DNA of 64,000 nucleotides from VAXT01 sp963827725 (GCA_963827725.1 CAWHBM010000001.1:1736001-1800000); one strand, 5' to 3'; numbered from the stretch's first letter, positions 51,878-61,410 are shown. Translations and numbers: made by a program. The notes: a model not told the origin generated them from the sequence alone.

Positions 51878-53158
51878 TCACTTCCGCGCAGTGCGCGGGA
51901 ACGCCTCCCAGCCCGGGTAGGCGGCCTCGGAGCCCAGCTCCTCTTCGATTCTCAATAGCTGGTTGTACTTCGCCACGCGGTCGCTGCGGGAAGGCGCACC
52001 CGTCTTGATCTGGCCCGCGTTCGTTGCCACGGCGAGGTCGGCGATCGTCGTGTCCTCGGTCTCGCCGGAGCGGTGGGACATGACGACGCCGTAGCCGTTC
52101 GACCGCGCGAGCGCAATCGCGTCGAGTGTCTCCGTGAGCGTCCCGATCTGGTTCACCTTGACGAGGATCGCGTTCGCGACCTTCTCCTCGATCCCGCGCT
52201 CGAACCGCTCGACGTTCGTCACGAAGAGGTCGTCGCCGACGAGCTGCACCCGGTCGCCGAGCCGCTCGGTCAGGCCCTTCCAGGCAGTCCAATCGTCCTC
52301 GCCGGCCCCGTCTTCGATCGACGCGATCGGGTAGCGCTCGACGAGCCCCGCCCAGTAGTCGGCCAGCCCTTCGGCGGACTCGTCCCTTCCTTCGAAGCGG
52401 TAACGGTCTTCTTCCTGAAGCTCGCTCATCGCAGGATCGAGCGCGATCGCGATCCGCTCGAGATGGCCCGCGCGCTCGGCGGCCTCGAGGATGGCGTCGA
52501 TCGCATCTTCGCTCGAGCCGAAGTCGGGCGCGAAGCCTCCTTCGTCCCCGACCGTGGTCGCAAGGCCCCGTTCCTCGAGGAGCGCCTTCAGCGTGTGGAA
52601 GACCTCGACCGCGATCCGCAGGCCCTCGGCGAAGGTCTCGGCTCCACCCGGCACGATCATGAACTCCTGGAGGTCGAGCGAGTTTGTTGCATGCGCGCCA
52701 CCGTTGACGACGTTCAGCATCGGAACAGGCAGCACATGCGCTTCGGCGCCGCCCACCCACCGGTAGAGAGGGACCCCCGCATCGGCGGCAGCCGCCTTGG
52801 CCGTCGCAAGCGAGGTCCCGAGGATCGCGTTCGCTCCGAGGCGGGCCTTGTTCTTGGTTCCGTCGAGCGTGACGAGCGCGGCGTCGATCGCGCTCTGGTC
52901 GGCTGCATCGAGGCCGACGAGTGCCGGACCGATCTCCTCGCGCACGTTTCGCACCGCCTTCCCGACACCCTTCCCCAGGTAGTCCTGCGGATCGCCGTCG
53001 CGGAGCTCGACGGCCTCGAACCGGCCCGTCGAGGCGCCGGACGGAACCGCTGCGCGGCCTGCCGCGCCCGACCCCAGCTCCACGTCGACCTCGACGGTCG
53101 GGTTCCCCCGCGAGTCGAGGATTTGGCGCGCCCGCACCGCTGCGATCTCGCTGCTCAC
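51878..53158 (-). CDS. eno: Enolase
   Basis: 2-phosphoglycerate to PEP. 426 residues with AVRARQILDSRGNPTVEVDV, MLNVVNGGAHATN, TVGDEGGFAPDF, VGDDLFVTN, and VMSHRSGETEDTTIADLAV. GTG start overlaps the mazG stop (GTGA). Confidence 0.97.
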   Translation of the reverse strand: MSSEIAAVRARQILDSRGNPTVEVDVELGSGAAGRAAVPSGASTGRFEAVELRDGDPQDYLGKGVGKAVRNVREEIGPALVGLDAADQSAIDAALVTLDGTKNKARLGANAILGTSLATAKAAAADAGVPLYRWVGGAEAHVLPVPMLNVVNGGAHATNSLDLQEFMIVPGGAETFAEGLRIAVEVFHTLKALLEERGLATTVGDEGGFAPDFGSSEDAIDAILEAAERAGHLERIAIALDPAMSELQEEDRYRFEGRDESAEGLADYWAGLVERYPIASIEDGAGEDDWTAWKGLTERLGDRVQLVGDDLFVTNVERFERGIEEKVANAILVKVNQIGTLTETLDAIALARSNGYGVVMSHRSGETEDTTIADLAVATNAGQIKTGAPSRSDRVAKYNQLLRIEEELGSEAAYPGWEAFPRTARK

Positions 53159-53946
53159 AGTTCCTCCTTCGCCCGGTCGAAGTAGCGGTCCTGGTCGCCC
53201 AGCTCGAGCTCGGCGAAGCGCTCGCCCGAGCCTGCCGCCAGCTGCTCGGCCCGCTCGACCCGCGCGACGAAGCGCCCGCTCGCTCGCCGGAGCTCCAGCT
53301 CCGGATCGACGTTCAGCCGCCTGGCGACGTTCACCGCAGCAAAAAGCAGGTCGCCTAGCTCCTCCGCGACCCGCTCGTCCGGCGGCTGCTCGGGAGCAGG
53401 TTCCTCGTGTCCGCCGAGCTCTGCCTCGAGCTCGGCCAGCTCGCTCCGAAGGTCCTCGAGAGCCCCCGCAACATCGGGATACTCGAACCCGACGGCGACC
53501 GCACGGCGCTGAACCTTTCGCGCTTGCAGCAGCGCCGGAAGCGTCTCGGGGACGTCGTGAAAGATCCCCTCCCGCCCCTCCTGCTCGGTCTTGAGCTCCT
53601 CCCACCGCTCGCGGACGCGGCCCGCCGTCCGCGCCTCCGCGTCACCGAAGACGTGTGGATGGCGCGCGACGAGCTTGGCATGGATTCCGCGCGCCACTCC
53701 CTCCAGATCTCCCTGACCCTGCTCCTGCAGAAGCAACGCGAGAAAGTAGACCTGGAAGAGAAGGTCGCCGAGCTCGTCGAGGAGCTTCTCGGGCCGGTCT
53801 GCGAGCGCAGCGTCCGCGACCTCGTACGCCTCTTCGACCGTGTGCGGCACGATCGTGCGGACGGTCTGTTCCCGATCCCAGGGACAGTCCCTGCGAAGAC
53901 GCTCGGTCAGCTCCTGGAGCCCGAGGAGCGCGTCCGCTAGCGACAA
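53155..53946 (-). CDS. mazG: MazG-type nucleotide pyrophosphohydrolase
   Basis: Hydrolyses (d)NTPs and possibly ppGpp-related nucleotides. 263 residues with two MazG helical units: CPWDREQTVRTIVPHTVEEAYEVADA with EELLDELGDLLFQVYF, and later VAEELGDLLFAAVNVARRL. The metal-binding EExxE/ExxD layouts are kept in both. TTG start 53946. Contains the palindrome CAGGGACAGTCCCTG (53879-53893) in the CPWD region. Confidence 0.9.
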   Translation of the reverse strand: MSLADALLGLQELTERLRRDCPWDREQTVRTIVPHTVEEAYEVADAALADRPEKLLDELGDLLFQVYFLALLLQEQGQGDLEGVARGIHAKLVARHPHVFGDAEARTAGRVRERWEELKTEQEGREGIFHDVPETLPALLQARKVQRRAVAVGFEYPDVAGALEDLRSELAELEAELGGHEEPAPEQPPDERVAEELGDLLFAAVNVARRLNVDPELELRRASGRFVARVERAEQLAAGSGERFAELELGDQDRYFDRAKEEL

Positions 53947-53955
53947 AAGCTGCGT

Positions 53956-54987
53956 CTACGGAGTGGGAGCGGGGCCGGTGGTCGTCTCCGCTGGCGGTGC
54001 GTAGCCGACCTGGTACGCCGTCCTGTCCTTGAAATCGCTCGAGGTGTCGTCGACCCACTTCTTCATCTCCGCCTGCTTCTTCTGCTGGAGGAGCTGCTGG
54101 CGGATCTGCGCGCGGACCTCGGACAGTGGCGTCTTGCTGGACTTCTTCATCGCTGTCAGGGCCTGGATGATGTGCCAGCCGTACTGCGTCTTGATCGGCC
54201 TCGAGATCTGGTTCACGGCGAGCGTGAAGGCGGCCTTGTCGAACTCGGGCACCTGCCGGCCCTTCGAGATCGTCATCTTGCCGCCCGTCGCCTTCGAGCC
54301 CGGGTCCTCGGAGTGCTGCTTCGCGAGCGCGGCGAAGTTGCCGCCACCGGTGACCTGCGAGTAGAGCTGGTCGGCCAGCGCCTTCTTCTTGACGAGGATG
54401 TGCCGCACGTCACGGCTCTCGGGCAGGACGTACTGCTCCTTGTTCTTCTTGTAGTACTCCTCGATGTCTTCGTCGGAGACCGTGACGCCGTCGGTGACCT
54501 TGGTGTAGAGCTTGTTCTGAACGACGCTCGCACGGACATCGTCCCGCACCTGCCGCTCGCTCAAGGCTTGCTTCTTGATCTGAGCCTGGTACTTCTTCTC
54601 GCACGTCGCGTTGCACTTCCCGTCCTTGCCGAAGTACTGCGCCTTGATCGTCGCGAGCTGCTTCTCGACGTCCGCGTCGGTGATCTTCACGCCCAGCTCG
54701 TCCGCCCGCTGGTTGAACTGGCACCGCTGGACGAGGAACTGCATCGCCTGCTTCCGGAGGGCGGTGTACTGCTCGGTCCCGGGCTCCGGGAAAGGCTGCT
54801 TGTTCGTCTTGTAGCTCGATCTCGCCTGATCGAGGAGACGGTTGAACTGCTCCTTCGAGACCACGCAATCGCCGACGACGGCGACGTCGTTTGCGCCGAC
54901 GCTTTTCCGTTCGTTGCCGCAGCCGGCCGCGAATGCGACGCCGACGAGGGCAACGACGGTGACCGAGAGAAAACGGAGCTTTGTCAT
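53956..54987 (-). CDS. Peptidyl-prolyl isomerase lipoprotein (PrsA/SurA-like)
   Basis: Extracytoplasmic folding factor. Lipoprotein signal with lipobox FAAGC at about residue 22. SurA_N-like helical region (about residues 45-165) and a parvulin domain (SRDVRHILVKKKALADQLYSQVTGGGNFAALAKQHSEDPGSKATGGKM ... GWHIIQAL). ATG 54987 starts the signal; a GTG at 55020 overlapping the mfd stop is possible but adds non-signal residues. Confidence 0.9.
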   Translation of the reverse strand: MTKLRFLSVTVVALVGVAFAAGCGNERKSVGANDVAVVGDCVVSKEQFNRLLDQARSSYKTNKQPFPEPGTEQYTALRKQAMQFLVQRCQFNQRADELGVKITDADVEKQLATIKAQYFGKDGKCNATCEKKYQAQIKKQALSERQVRDDVRASVVQNKLYTKVTDGVTVSDEDIEEYYKKNKEQYVLPESRDVRHILVKKKALADQLYSQVTGGGNFAALAKQHSEDPGSKATGGKMTISKGRQVPEFDKAAFTLAVNQISRPIKTQYGWHIIQALTAMKKSSKTPLSEVRAQIRQQLLQQKKQAEMKKWVDDTSSDFKDRTAYQVGYAPPAETTTGPAPTP

Positions 54988-55016
54988 GAAAAGTGCGCCA
55001 TTTGCAGCGAATTTAC

Positions 55017-58000
55017 TCACGCTGCTCGGCGCGTTTCGAGTATAGCATCGACCAACTGCAGCGCTTCCGGGAACTCTTCGTGCTTAACCGAAACTTCATT
55101 TCGAGCGCTTGCGTAGATCGCGGTGTCGACGCGGTCGCGTAACGCGCGCAGTTCCTCGGAGCCGAGGACGAGCGGGCCCACGGTCGAGCGGCCGCCTTTG
55201 AAGACGAGGTAGTCGGCGCCGAGAAGCGCGAGCTTCAGCTTCGCGGCCTGGATCGCAAACAGGTTCCCGACGGGCTCGGGCAGCGGCCCGTAGCGGTCGA
55301 CCGTCGCCACCTCGAGCTCGGCCAGCTCGTCCTCCGACTCCGTGAGCGCGAGCCGTCGGTGGAGATCGATCTTCTGTGCCTCGGCAGGGATGTACTCGGC
55401 CGGCACGTAGGCATCGATCCTCGCATCGACGCGCACCGGCCTGGGAGCGATTCTCCGTTCGCCCGCGAGCTCCGCGACGGCCTCACCCAGCAGCTCGACG
55501 TAGAGCTCGAAGCCGAGCGCGGCCAGGTGGCCGTGCTGCTCCGCGCCGAGCAGCTCGCCGGCACCCCGGATCTCGAGGTCGCGCATCGCGATCGCGAAGC
55601 CGGCGCCGAGCTCGGTGTGGTCGGCGAGGGTCGCAAGGCGCGCCCGGGCCTCCTGCGTCAGCTCGGACGCGTCGGGATAGAAGAGATACGCGTGCGCGAG
55701 AAGATCCGAGCGGCCGACGCGCCCGCGGATCTGGTAGAGCTGGGCGAGCCCGAGCGCATCGGCCCGTTCGACGATCAGCGTGTTCGCCTGCGGGATGTCG
55801 AGGCCCGACTCGATGATCGTCGTCGAGACGAGCACGTCCGCATCCCCCCGCAGGAACGAGAGCATGTGCTCCTCGAGCTCCCGCTCCTTCATCTGGCCGT
55901 GGCCCACGATGTAGCGGAGCCCGGGCGCGAGCTGGCGAAGCCGGTCGGCCGCCTCGTCGATCGTCTCGACGCGGTTGTGGAGGTAGAACGCCTGGCCGCC
56001 ACGGGCGACCTCGCGCTCGAGAGCGGTCTTGATCAGCTCCTCGTCGTACTCGCCGACGTGCGTCCTGATCGGGCGGCGGCCCTCCGGCGGCGTCTCGATC
56101 ACGGAGATGTCGCGCAGGCCGGAGAGCGACATGTGCAGCGTGCGCGGGATCGGCGTGGCCGTCAGCGCGAGCACGTCCACCTCGAGCCGCAGCGAGCGGA
56201 GGAGCTCCTTCTGCGCAACGCCGAACCGCTGCTCCTCGTCGACGATGACGAGCCCCAGCTCTTTCGGGATCACGTCTCGGGAGAGGACCCGGTGTGTTCC
56301 GATCAGCACGTCCACCTTTCCCTCGGCGAACTCCGCGAGCACCTGCTTCACGTCCGCGGGCTTGCGGAACCGGGAGACCATCTCGACCCGGACGGGGTAG
56401 TCGCGGTAGCGCTCGCGGAAGGTGTTCCAGTGTTGCTGGGCGAGCACCGTCGTCGGGACGAGCATCAACGTCTGCTTGCCGTTCAGCGCGGCAGCGAAGG
56501 CGGCCCGCACCGCGACCTCCGTCTTGCCGAAGCCGACGTCGCCGCAGACGAGCCGGTCCATCGGACGTGGTGCCTCGAGGTCTTCCTTGACGGCCTCGAT
56601 TGCCGTGCGCTGGTCGGGCGTCTCCTGGTAGGGGAACGACGCCTCGAGGCGCTCGAGCCAATCCTGGGAGAGGTCGTAGGCGATACCCGGGGCGTTCTGC
56701 CGCTGCGCGTAGAGCTTGATCAGCTCCCCCGCAAGCTCGCGGATCGCCGCTCGGGCTCGAGTCTTGAGCAGGTGCCACGCCTTCCCCCCGAGCTTGGAGA
56801 GGGCAGGCGCGCTTCCGTCGGCGCCGATGTAGCGCGAAACCTTGCCGACCTGCTCGTGCGGGACGTACAGCCGGTCCTCGCCGCGGAAGGCGACCTGGAG
56901 GTAATCGCGCGTGATGCCGGCGATCTCCCTCGTCTCGAAGCCGAGCAGCTTGCCGACGCCGTGATCCTCGTGGACGACGTAGTCGCCGGTCCGGAGCTCC
57001 GCGAACGACTGAAGGGCACGACCTGCGGGGGCCGCACGGCCTCGCGCGCGGCGACGGAAGACCTGCGTGTCCGGCAGGAGGGCGATCCCGAGCTCGCGCC
57101 AGACGAAGCCACGCCGCGCCGGGCTGACTGCAAAGAGGAGCTCGGCTTCGTCGGGTAGCTCCTCACCGGGCTCGATCACGCGCGCTTCGACTCTGCGCAG
57201 GAGGTTCTGGGTTCGGAGCGCGTCTCCCTGGTGTGGGAAAACGACAGCCGTGCGCAGCCCCCCGCGGACAAGCGCGCGGAGCTCGTTCTCGGCCTCGGCG
57301 AGCCCGCGCGCTGCGATCGCGGGCCGCTGGGCTTCGAAGGCGAATGGCTGGCCGGCGGGTAGCGGCTCGAGCTCGACCGCGCGATCGAGCGACACGGCAT
57401 CGAGGGCCTCCTCCTCCCAGACCTTGCGCACTTCGTCGGGCTGCCAGACGAAATCCGGTCCGGCGGGAACGGGCACGATGAGATCCTTCGGGCGCTCCGG
57501 AGCCTCGCCGTCCTCGGCGGCGAGGCGCGTCTCCACGAGATCGAGCCGGCGCTCGGCGGCCGGGTAGATGGTCGCGCCCTCGACCGGGTGCAGCGTGCGC
57601 TGCGTGAAGGGTGAGAAGGCGCGCATGCTCTCGATCTCGTCCCCGAAGAGCTCGACGCGCAACGGCTCGCGGCCGGTCGTCGGGTAGACATCGACGATGC
57701 CGCCGCGCAGCGCGAACTGGCCGCGCTCTTGCGCCTGCTCGACCCGCTCGTAGCCGGCCAGCGCTAGCTGCTCGGCGAGCGCGTCGATCCCGGGCGCCTC
57801 GCCCGGCTTGATGCGGATCGGTTCGGGACGCGCCTCGAGCGGCGGCATCCCTTCCGCGAGCGCGGCGGCGGACGCGCTGACGAGCCCTCCGGCGGCGAGC
57901 ACGTCGAGCGCTCGGGCCCGCTCGCCGACGAGATGGGGCGGTGGCTCGAGCCCTGAGCTCCAGCTCACGCCGCGACTCGGCAGGAGCGCGACACGCTCGT

Positions 58001-58226
58001 CTCCGAGGAACCAGCCCGCGGCATCGGCGACGTCTCTGGCATCTGCATCCTCCGGCACGAGCACGACGAGCGGGCGCGCGAGCTCTTCGTAGACGGCCGC
58101 GAGCAGAAGCGGCAACGCAGGCTCCGACACGCGCGCACGGGTGTCGGGCAACTCCTCGATGAATGCGCGGAAGCGCTCGCTCTCGGCGAGCTCGCCAACA
58201 AACGGGTGGAGGACAGGTCGGTCCAT
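55017..58226 (-). CDS. mfd: Transcription-repair coupling factor
   Basis: Mfd removes stalled RNA polymerase at lesions and recruits UvrA. 1069 residues. UvrB-like N-terminal region, CarD-like RNAP-interaction domain (GDYVVHEDHGVGKLLGF), SF2 helicase motifs GDVGFGKTEVAVRAAF, VDEEQRFGV, TATPIPRTLHM and YQIRGRVGRSD, and a C-terminal TRCF domain. Frame intact over 3.2 kb. Confidence 0.97.
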   Translation of the reverse strand: MDRPVLHPFVGELAESERFRAFIEELPDTRARVSEPALPLLLAAVYEELARPLVVLVPEDADARDVADAAGWFLGDERVALLPSRGVSWSSGLEPPPHLVGERARALDVLAAGGLVSASAAALAEGMPPLEARPEPIRIKPGEAPGIDALAEQLALAGYERVEQAQERGQFALRGGIVDVYPTTGREPLRVELFGDEIESMRAFSPFTQRTLHPVEGATIYPAAERRLDLVETRLAAEDGEAPERPKDLIVPVPAGPDFVWQPDEVRKVWEEEALDAVSLDRAVELEPLPAGQPFAFEAQRPAIAARGLAEAENELRALVRGGLRTAVVFPHQGDALRTQNLLRRVEARVIEPGEELPDEAELLFAVSPARRGFVWRELGIALLPDTQVFRRRARGRAAPAGRALQSFAELRTGDYVVHEDHGVGKLLGFETREIAGITRDYLQVAFRGEDRLYVPHEQVGKVSRYIGADGSAPALSKLGGKAWHLLKTRARAAIRELAGELIKLYAQRQNAPGIAYDLSQDWLERLEASFPYQETPDQRTAIEAVKEDLEAPRPMDRLVCGDVGFGKTEVAVRAAFAAALNGKQTLMLVPTTVLAQQHWNTFRERYRDYPVRVEMVSRFRKPADVKQVLAEFAEGKVDVLIGTHRVLSRDVIPKELGLVIVDEEQRFGVAQKELLRSLRLEVDVLALTATPIPRTLHMSLSGLRDISVIETPPEGRRPIRTHVGEYDEELIKTALEREVARGGQAFYLHNRVETIDEAADRLRQLAPGLRYIVGHGQMKERELEEHMLSFLRGDADVLVSTTIIESGLDIPQANTLIVERADALGLAQLYQIRGRVGRSDLLAHAYLFYPDASELTQEARARLATLADHTELGAGFAIAMRDLEIRGAGELLGAEQHGHLAALGFELYVELLGEAVAELAGERRIAPRPVRVDARIDAYVPAEYIPAEAQKIDLHRRLALTESEDELAELEVATVDRYGPLPEPVGNLFAIQAAKLKLALLGADYLVFKGGRSTVGPLVLGSEELRALRDRVDTAIYASARNEVSVKHEEFPEALQLVDAILETRRAA

Positions 58227-58333
58227 GACGAGCGACGGAACCGGCGTTCCGCGGGCCCATCGTAACCGCGGTCGATCCAGTCGCTGACCCTGCCCGGGTC
58301 GGTGGCCAGGGTCGACTACTGTGGCGCCGGGTC

Positions 58334-59674
58334 ATGGCGTCGACACCGGAGACTCGCTACGTGTTGAGCGATGGGAACCACATCGCCTACCAGGTGGCGG
58401 ACGGAGGCGAGCGCGACATCCTCTACGTGCCACGGATGACCGCCCCGATCGATGTCCTCTGGGACGACCCGATCGCCGCTCGCGGGCTGCGGCGCCTCAC
58501 CGCCTGCGGCCGATTGATCATGTGCGATCTTCGCGGCTGGGGCGCCTCCGACTCGATCGACACCACGCGACTGCCGGCGATGCAGGCGTGGATGGACGAC
58601 ATCGGCGCCGTGTTGGATGCGGCCGAGAGCGACCAGGCCACGCTCGTCGCCGGTTCGGAGACAGCGCTCCCGCTGATGCTGTTCGCCGCAACCAATCCGG
58701 ATCGGACGACCGGTCTCGTCCTCATCAACGCATTCGCGCATTTCCTGCGCACGCCAGAGACGCCGTTCGGGATTCCGCCCGAGTCTGCCGAGCGCTACGT
58801 CGAGCGCTACCGCGCGATCTCGGGGCGCGGAGAGCTGGTCGACATTCTCGCGCCGACCCGCTCGAGCGAGTCGGCCTTTCGTCGTTGGAATGCTCGCAGC
58901 CAGCGCTTGGGTGCAGGTCCTGGCACAGCCGCGGCCATCTACGACGTGTTCATGCGCACCGACCTCTCCGGAGTCCTACCCAGCATTCGGGTGCCCACGC
59001 TCGTCCTCCACAGAGAAGGCGACCAACACGTACGCGATGGCCACGCGCGCTTCCTCGCCGATCGCATTCCCGGCGCCCAGCTGGTAACGCTTCCGGGCGA
59101 CGACAACGAGTGGTTCTCCGGCGAGATCGAGCCGCTCTTCGACGAGATCGAGCAGTTCGTGACGGGCATCCGCCGAGCCCGCCGGACCGACCGCGTGCTC
59201 GCGACCGTCCTCTTCACCGACATCGTCAGCTCCACCGAGCGCGTGGCCACGCTCGGTGACGCCGCGTGGAAAGCCGTTCGCGAGGCGCACGACGAGCTGG
59301 TCCGCTCGCACGTCGAGAGCTTCGGCGGAAGGCTCATCGAGTTTTCGGGTGACGGAGCGCTTGCGACCTTCGACGGGCCGGCGCGGGCGATCTATTGCGC
59401 GTGCGGGGTGAGGGACGCCGCCGACACGCTCGGCCTCGCCATACGCGCCGGCCTGCATACCGGGGAGATCGAGCTGCTGAGCGCCGGGATCGGCGGCCTG
59501 GCCGTTCACATCGGCGCGCGCGTCGCTGCGCTCGCGGACCCGAACGAAGTCCTCGTCTCCGCCGCCGTGCCCCCGCTCGTCGCCGGCTCGTCGATCCGGT
59601 TCAGGCCGCACGGCACCCACGAGTTGAAAGGCGTTCCGGACCCGTGGGAGGTCTTCAGCGTCGAGGAGGGCTAG
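58334..59674 (+). CDS. Alpha/beta-hydrolase fused to a class III cyclase domain
   Basis: 446 residues. Residues 1-285 are an alpha/beta hydrolase; 290-440 a class III cyclase (ATVLFTDIVSSTERVATLGD with metal Asp, EFSGDGALATFDGPARAI, RAGLHTGEIE). In related proteins the nucleophile elbow reads G-x-S-x-G-G; here it is AGSETALPL, shortened and without the glycines, so the hydrolase may bind a ligand rather than catalyse. Such fusions are common in actinobacteria. Ends overlap the convergent pth gene. Confidence 0.9.
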   Translation: MASTPETRYVLSDGNHIAYQVADGGERDILYVPRMTAPIDVLWDDPIAARGLRRLTACGRLIMCDLRGWGASDSIDTTRLPAMQAWMDDIGAVLDAAESDQATLVAGSETALPLMLFAATNPDRTTGLVLINAFAHFLRTPETPFGIPPESAERYVERYRAISGRGELVDILAPTRSSESAFRRWNARSQRLGAGPGTAAAIYDVFMRTDLSGVLPSIRVPTLVLHREGDQHVRDGHARFLADRIPGAQLVTLPGDDNEWFSGEIEPLFDEIEQFVTGIRRARRTDRVLATVLFTDIVSSTERVATLGDAAWKAVREAHDELVRSHVESFGGRLIEFSGDGALATFDGPARAIYCACGVRDAADTLGLAIRAGLHTGEIELLSAGIGGLAVHIGARVAALADPNEVLVSAAVPPLVAGSSIRFRPHGTHELKGVPDPWEVFSVEEG

Positions 59675-60264
59675 TTGAAGCGCTGCTGGGCCGGCTCGAG
59701 ACCCTCGCGGGCGATGGCCTCGACTGCGTCCGCCGCTTTCGAGACGAGGGCCTCGACGTCGATCTCCGGCTCGAACTCGGAGAGGACGTAGTCGGCCACC
59801 GGACGGCGATCGCCTCGCCCCGGACGGCCGACGCCGATTCGGAGGCGAAGGAAGTCCTGCGTCCCCAGGGTCGAAGCGATCGACCGCAGTCCGTTGTGAC
59901 CGGCTAACCCGCCGCCGAGGCGGATCTGGAATCGGCCCGGCTCGAGGTCGACATCGTCGTGAACGACGAGCAGGTCGTCAGGACGAACCTTGAAGAAGCG
60001 CGCCGCGGCGCCGACCGACTGGCCGGACACGTTCATGTAGGTCTCCGGCTTGAGCAGAGCGAGCCTTCGTTCGCCGTCGCGAACCTCCGCGAGCTGGCCG
60101 GAGAACTTCGAGCGAAACGAGCCGTCGTGGCGTCGCGCGAGCTCGTCTGCGACGCGCCAGCCGATGTTGTGGCGCGTGCGCTCGTACTCCCGCCCCGGGT
60201 TGCCCAGGCCGGCCACGAGGAGATCCAGTGTCGAGGCGGGCTCGCCCCGACGAAAGAGACGCAC
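59671..60264 (-). CDS. pth: Peptidyl-tRNA hydrolase
   Basis: Recycles peptidyl-tRNA. 197 residues with LVAGLGNPGREYERTRHNIGWRV (catalytic His in TRHNIG), KPETYMNVSG, VHDDVDLEPGRFQIRLGGGLAGHNGLRS. GTG start shares one base with the rplY stop, the usual rplY-pth pair. Confidence 0.96.
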   Translation of the reverse strand: MRLFRRGEPASTLDLLVAGLGNPGREYERTRHNIGWRVADELARRHDGSFRSKFSGQLAEVRDGERRLALLKPETYMNVSGQSVGAAARFFKVRPDDLLVVHDDVDLEPGRFQIRLGGGLAGHNGLRSIASTLGTQDFLRLRIGVGRPGRGDRRPVADYVLSEFEPEIDVEALVSKAADAVEAIAREGLEPAQQRFN

Positions 60265-61010
60265 TAGCCTTCGGACTGCTGCTGCGGCTCGTCGCCGCCG
60301 CCGCCACCTTCGGCGGCCTCGCCCTCGGCAGGCGCTTCGCCGTCCTCGGCGCCCTCGCCCTCCGGAGCCTCCTCGCCCTCTGGCAGCTCGCCCTCTTCGA
60401 GCTCCTCGCCCTCGACCTCTTCGGGCTCGGGCTCGACGAAGACGGTCGGCATCGTCACCGTCGCCAGCACGGTCTCCTCGGGATCGTCCAGATAGGTGAC
60501 ACCCTCCTGCGTTGGCAGGTCGGCAAGGCGGAGCGTGTCGCCGATCGCCATGCCGCTGACGTCGAGCTCGAGATGATCCGGGATCTCCATCGGCAGCGCC
60601 TCGACGTTCAGCTCGCGGTTTACCTGCGAGAGGACGCCGCCCTCCTTGACGCCGGCGGGCTCGCCGATCAGCTCGACTGCGACCTGCGTCTGAATCGGCT
60701 GGTCGAGGCGAACCTCGTGCAGATCGATGTGCGCAAGCTTGCCGCTCGGGACTGCCTGCTGGTAGTCCTTGAGCACTGCGGGATGCGTGCTCCCCTCGCC
60801 ATCGAGGACGACGTCGAGAATCGCGTGCAGGCCGGAGTCGCCGGAAAGCGCGCGCCGGAGCTCGCGCTCGTGAACGACAAACGGATGGGGCGGCTTCCCG
60901 CGCCCGTAGAGCACGCCCGGAACGAGACCCTGGTTACGCAGGCGCCGCGAGTCGGCGGAGCCGCGCCCTTCGCGCTCCTTCACCTCGAGCTTGACTCGTT
61001 CACCGGCCAT
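60264..61010 (-). CDS. rplY: Ribosomal protein bL25 (Ctc form) with acidic tail
   Basis: bL25/Ctc binds 5S rRNA. 248 residues: L25 domain (KLEVKEREGRGSADSRRLRNQGLVPGVLYGRGKPPHPFVV), TL5/Ctc C-terminal domain, then a 50-residue low-complexity tail rich in Glu, Gly and Pro (EVEGEELEEGELPEGEEAPEG). Start 61010 lies 23 bases from structured element C. Confidence 0.93.
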   Translation of the reverse strand: MAGERVKLEVKEREGRGSADSRRLRNQGLVPGVLYGRGKPPHPFVVHERELRRALSGDSGLHAILDVVLDGEGSTHPAVLKDYQQAVPSGKLAHIDLHEVRLDQPIQTQVAVELIGEPAGVKEGGVLSQVNRELNVEALPMEIPDHLELDVSGMAIGDTLRLADLPTQEGVTYLDDPEETVLATVTMPTVFVEPEPEEVEGEELEEGELPEGEEAPEGEGAEDGEAPAEGEAAEGGGGGDEPQQQSEG

Positions 61011-61032
61011 TTCGGCGGCGAAGTGTAGCTAG

Positions 61033-61191
61033 GGAGGACTTGGCGGGGGATTGCTCGTTGTCGGGGAGCGATGCTCGGGCCGAGGCCGCGGACGCAGGGA
61101 GCGCCGGTAGTAACTACCGGCGCGACTGAGGACCCGGCCTCGGGGCGAGCAGCGCTTCCCGGCGGCTCAGCCATCCCCCGCCGAGTCCTCC
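61033..61191 (+). ncRNA. Structured repeat element, copy C (candidate novel RNA; sense strand plus)
   Basis: 159 bases. P1 pairs 61033-61051 with 61173-61191 (19 bp, one T-G). The P5 hairpin GCGCCGGTAG-TAA-CTACCGGCGC differs wholly from A and B yet pairs perfectly. Core blocks GGACGCAGGGAG and GACTGAGGAC, and TGCTCG / GGCGAGCA, are kept. P4 (CCGAGGCCG / CGGCCTCGG) is longer than in B. Its sense strand is opposite to rplY and the 57-residue gene on either side, so it would need its own promoter. Confidence 0.78.
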
Positions 61192-61193
61192 GA

Positions 61194-61367
61194 CTACTTC
61201 TTGATGTGCAGGTCGATCCCGAGCAGAAGGAGCGGCCAGAGGAGGATGGCGAGGATCGCGGACGCGATCAGCCGGAACGTGTCCAGGTCCTTGAAGTAGT
61301 GCTTCTGGGCGGCGACGGCAACGCCGACGACGATGTAGACGAGCCCGATGAAACTCGGTCGGAACAT
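61194..61367 (-). CDS. Small two-helix membrane protein
   Basis: 57 residues: FIGLVYIVVGVAVAAQKHYF, a polar turn (KDLDTFR), LIASAILAILLWPLLLLGIDLHIKK. GC-frame and membrane topology are convincing; ATG 61367. Located between prs and rplY on the same strand. Function unknown; not recognised. Confidence 0.75.
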   Translation of the reverse strand: MFRPSFIGLVYIVVGVAVAAQKHYFKDLDTFRLIASAILAILLWPLLLLGIDLHIKK

Positions 61368-61410
61368 GGGGAGATCATCCCCTATTCCGCGATCAGGAAA
61401 CCGAGGACGG

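Noticed and set aside
55359..57158. Plus-strand open frame of about 600 codons antisense to mfd
   Set aside because: Same cause: high GC removes stop codons on the opposite strand. mfd is certain.
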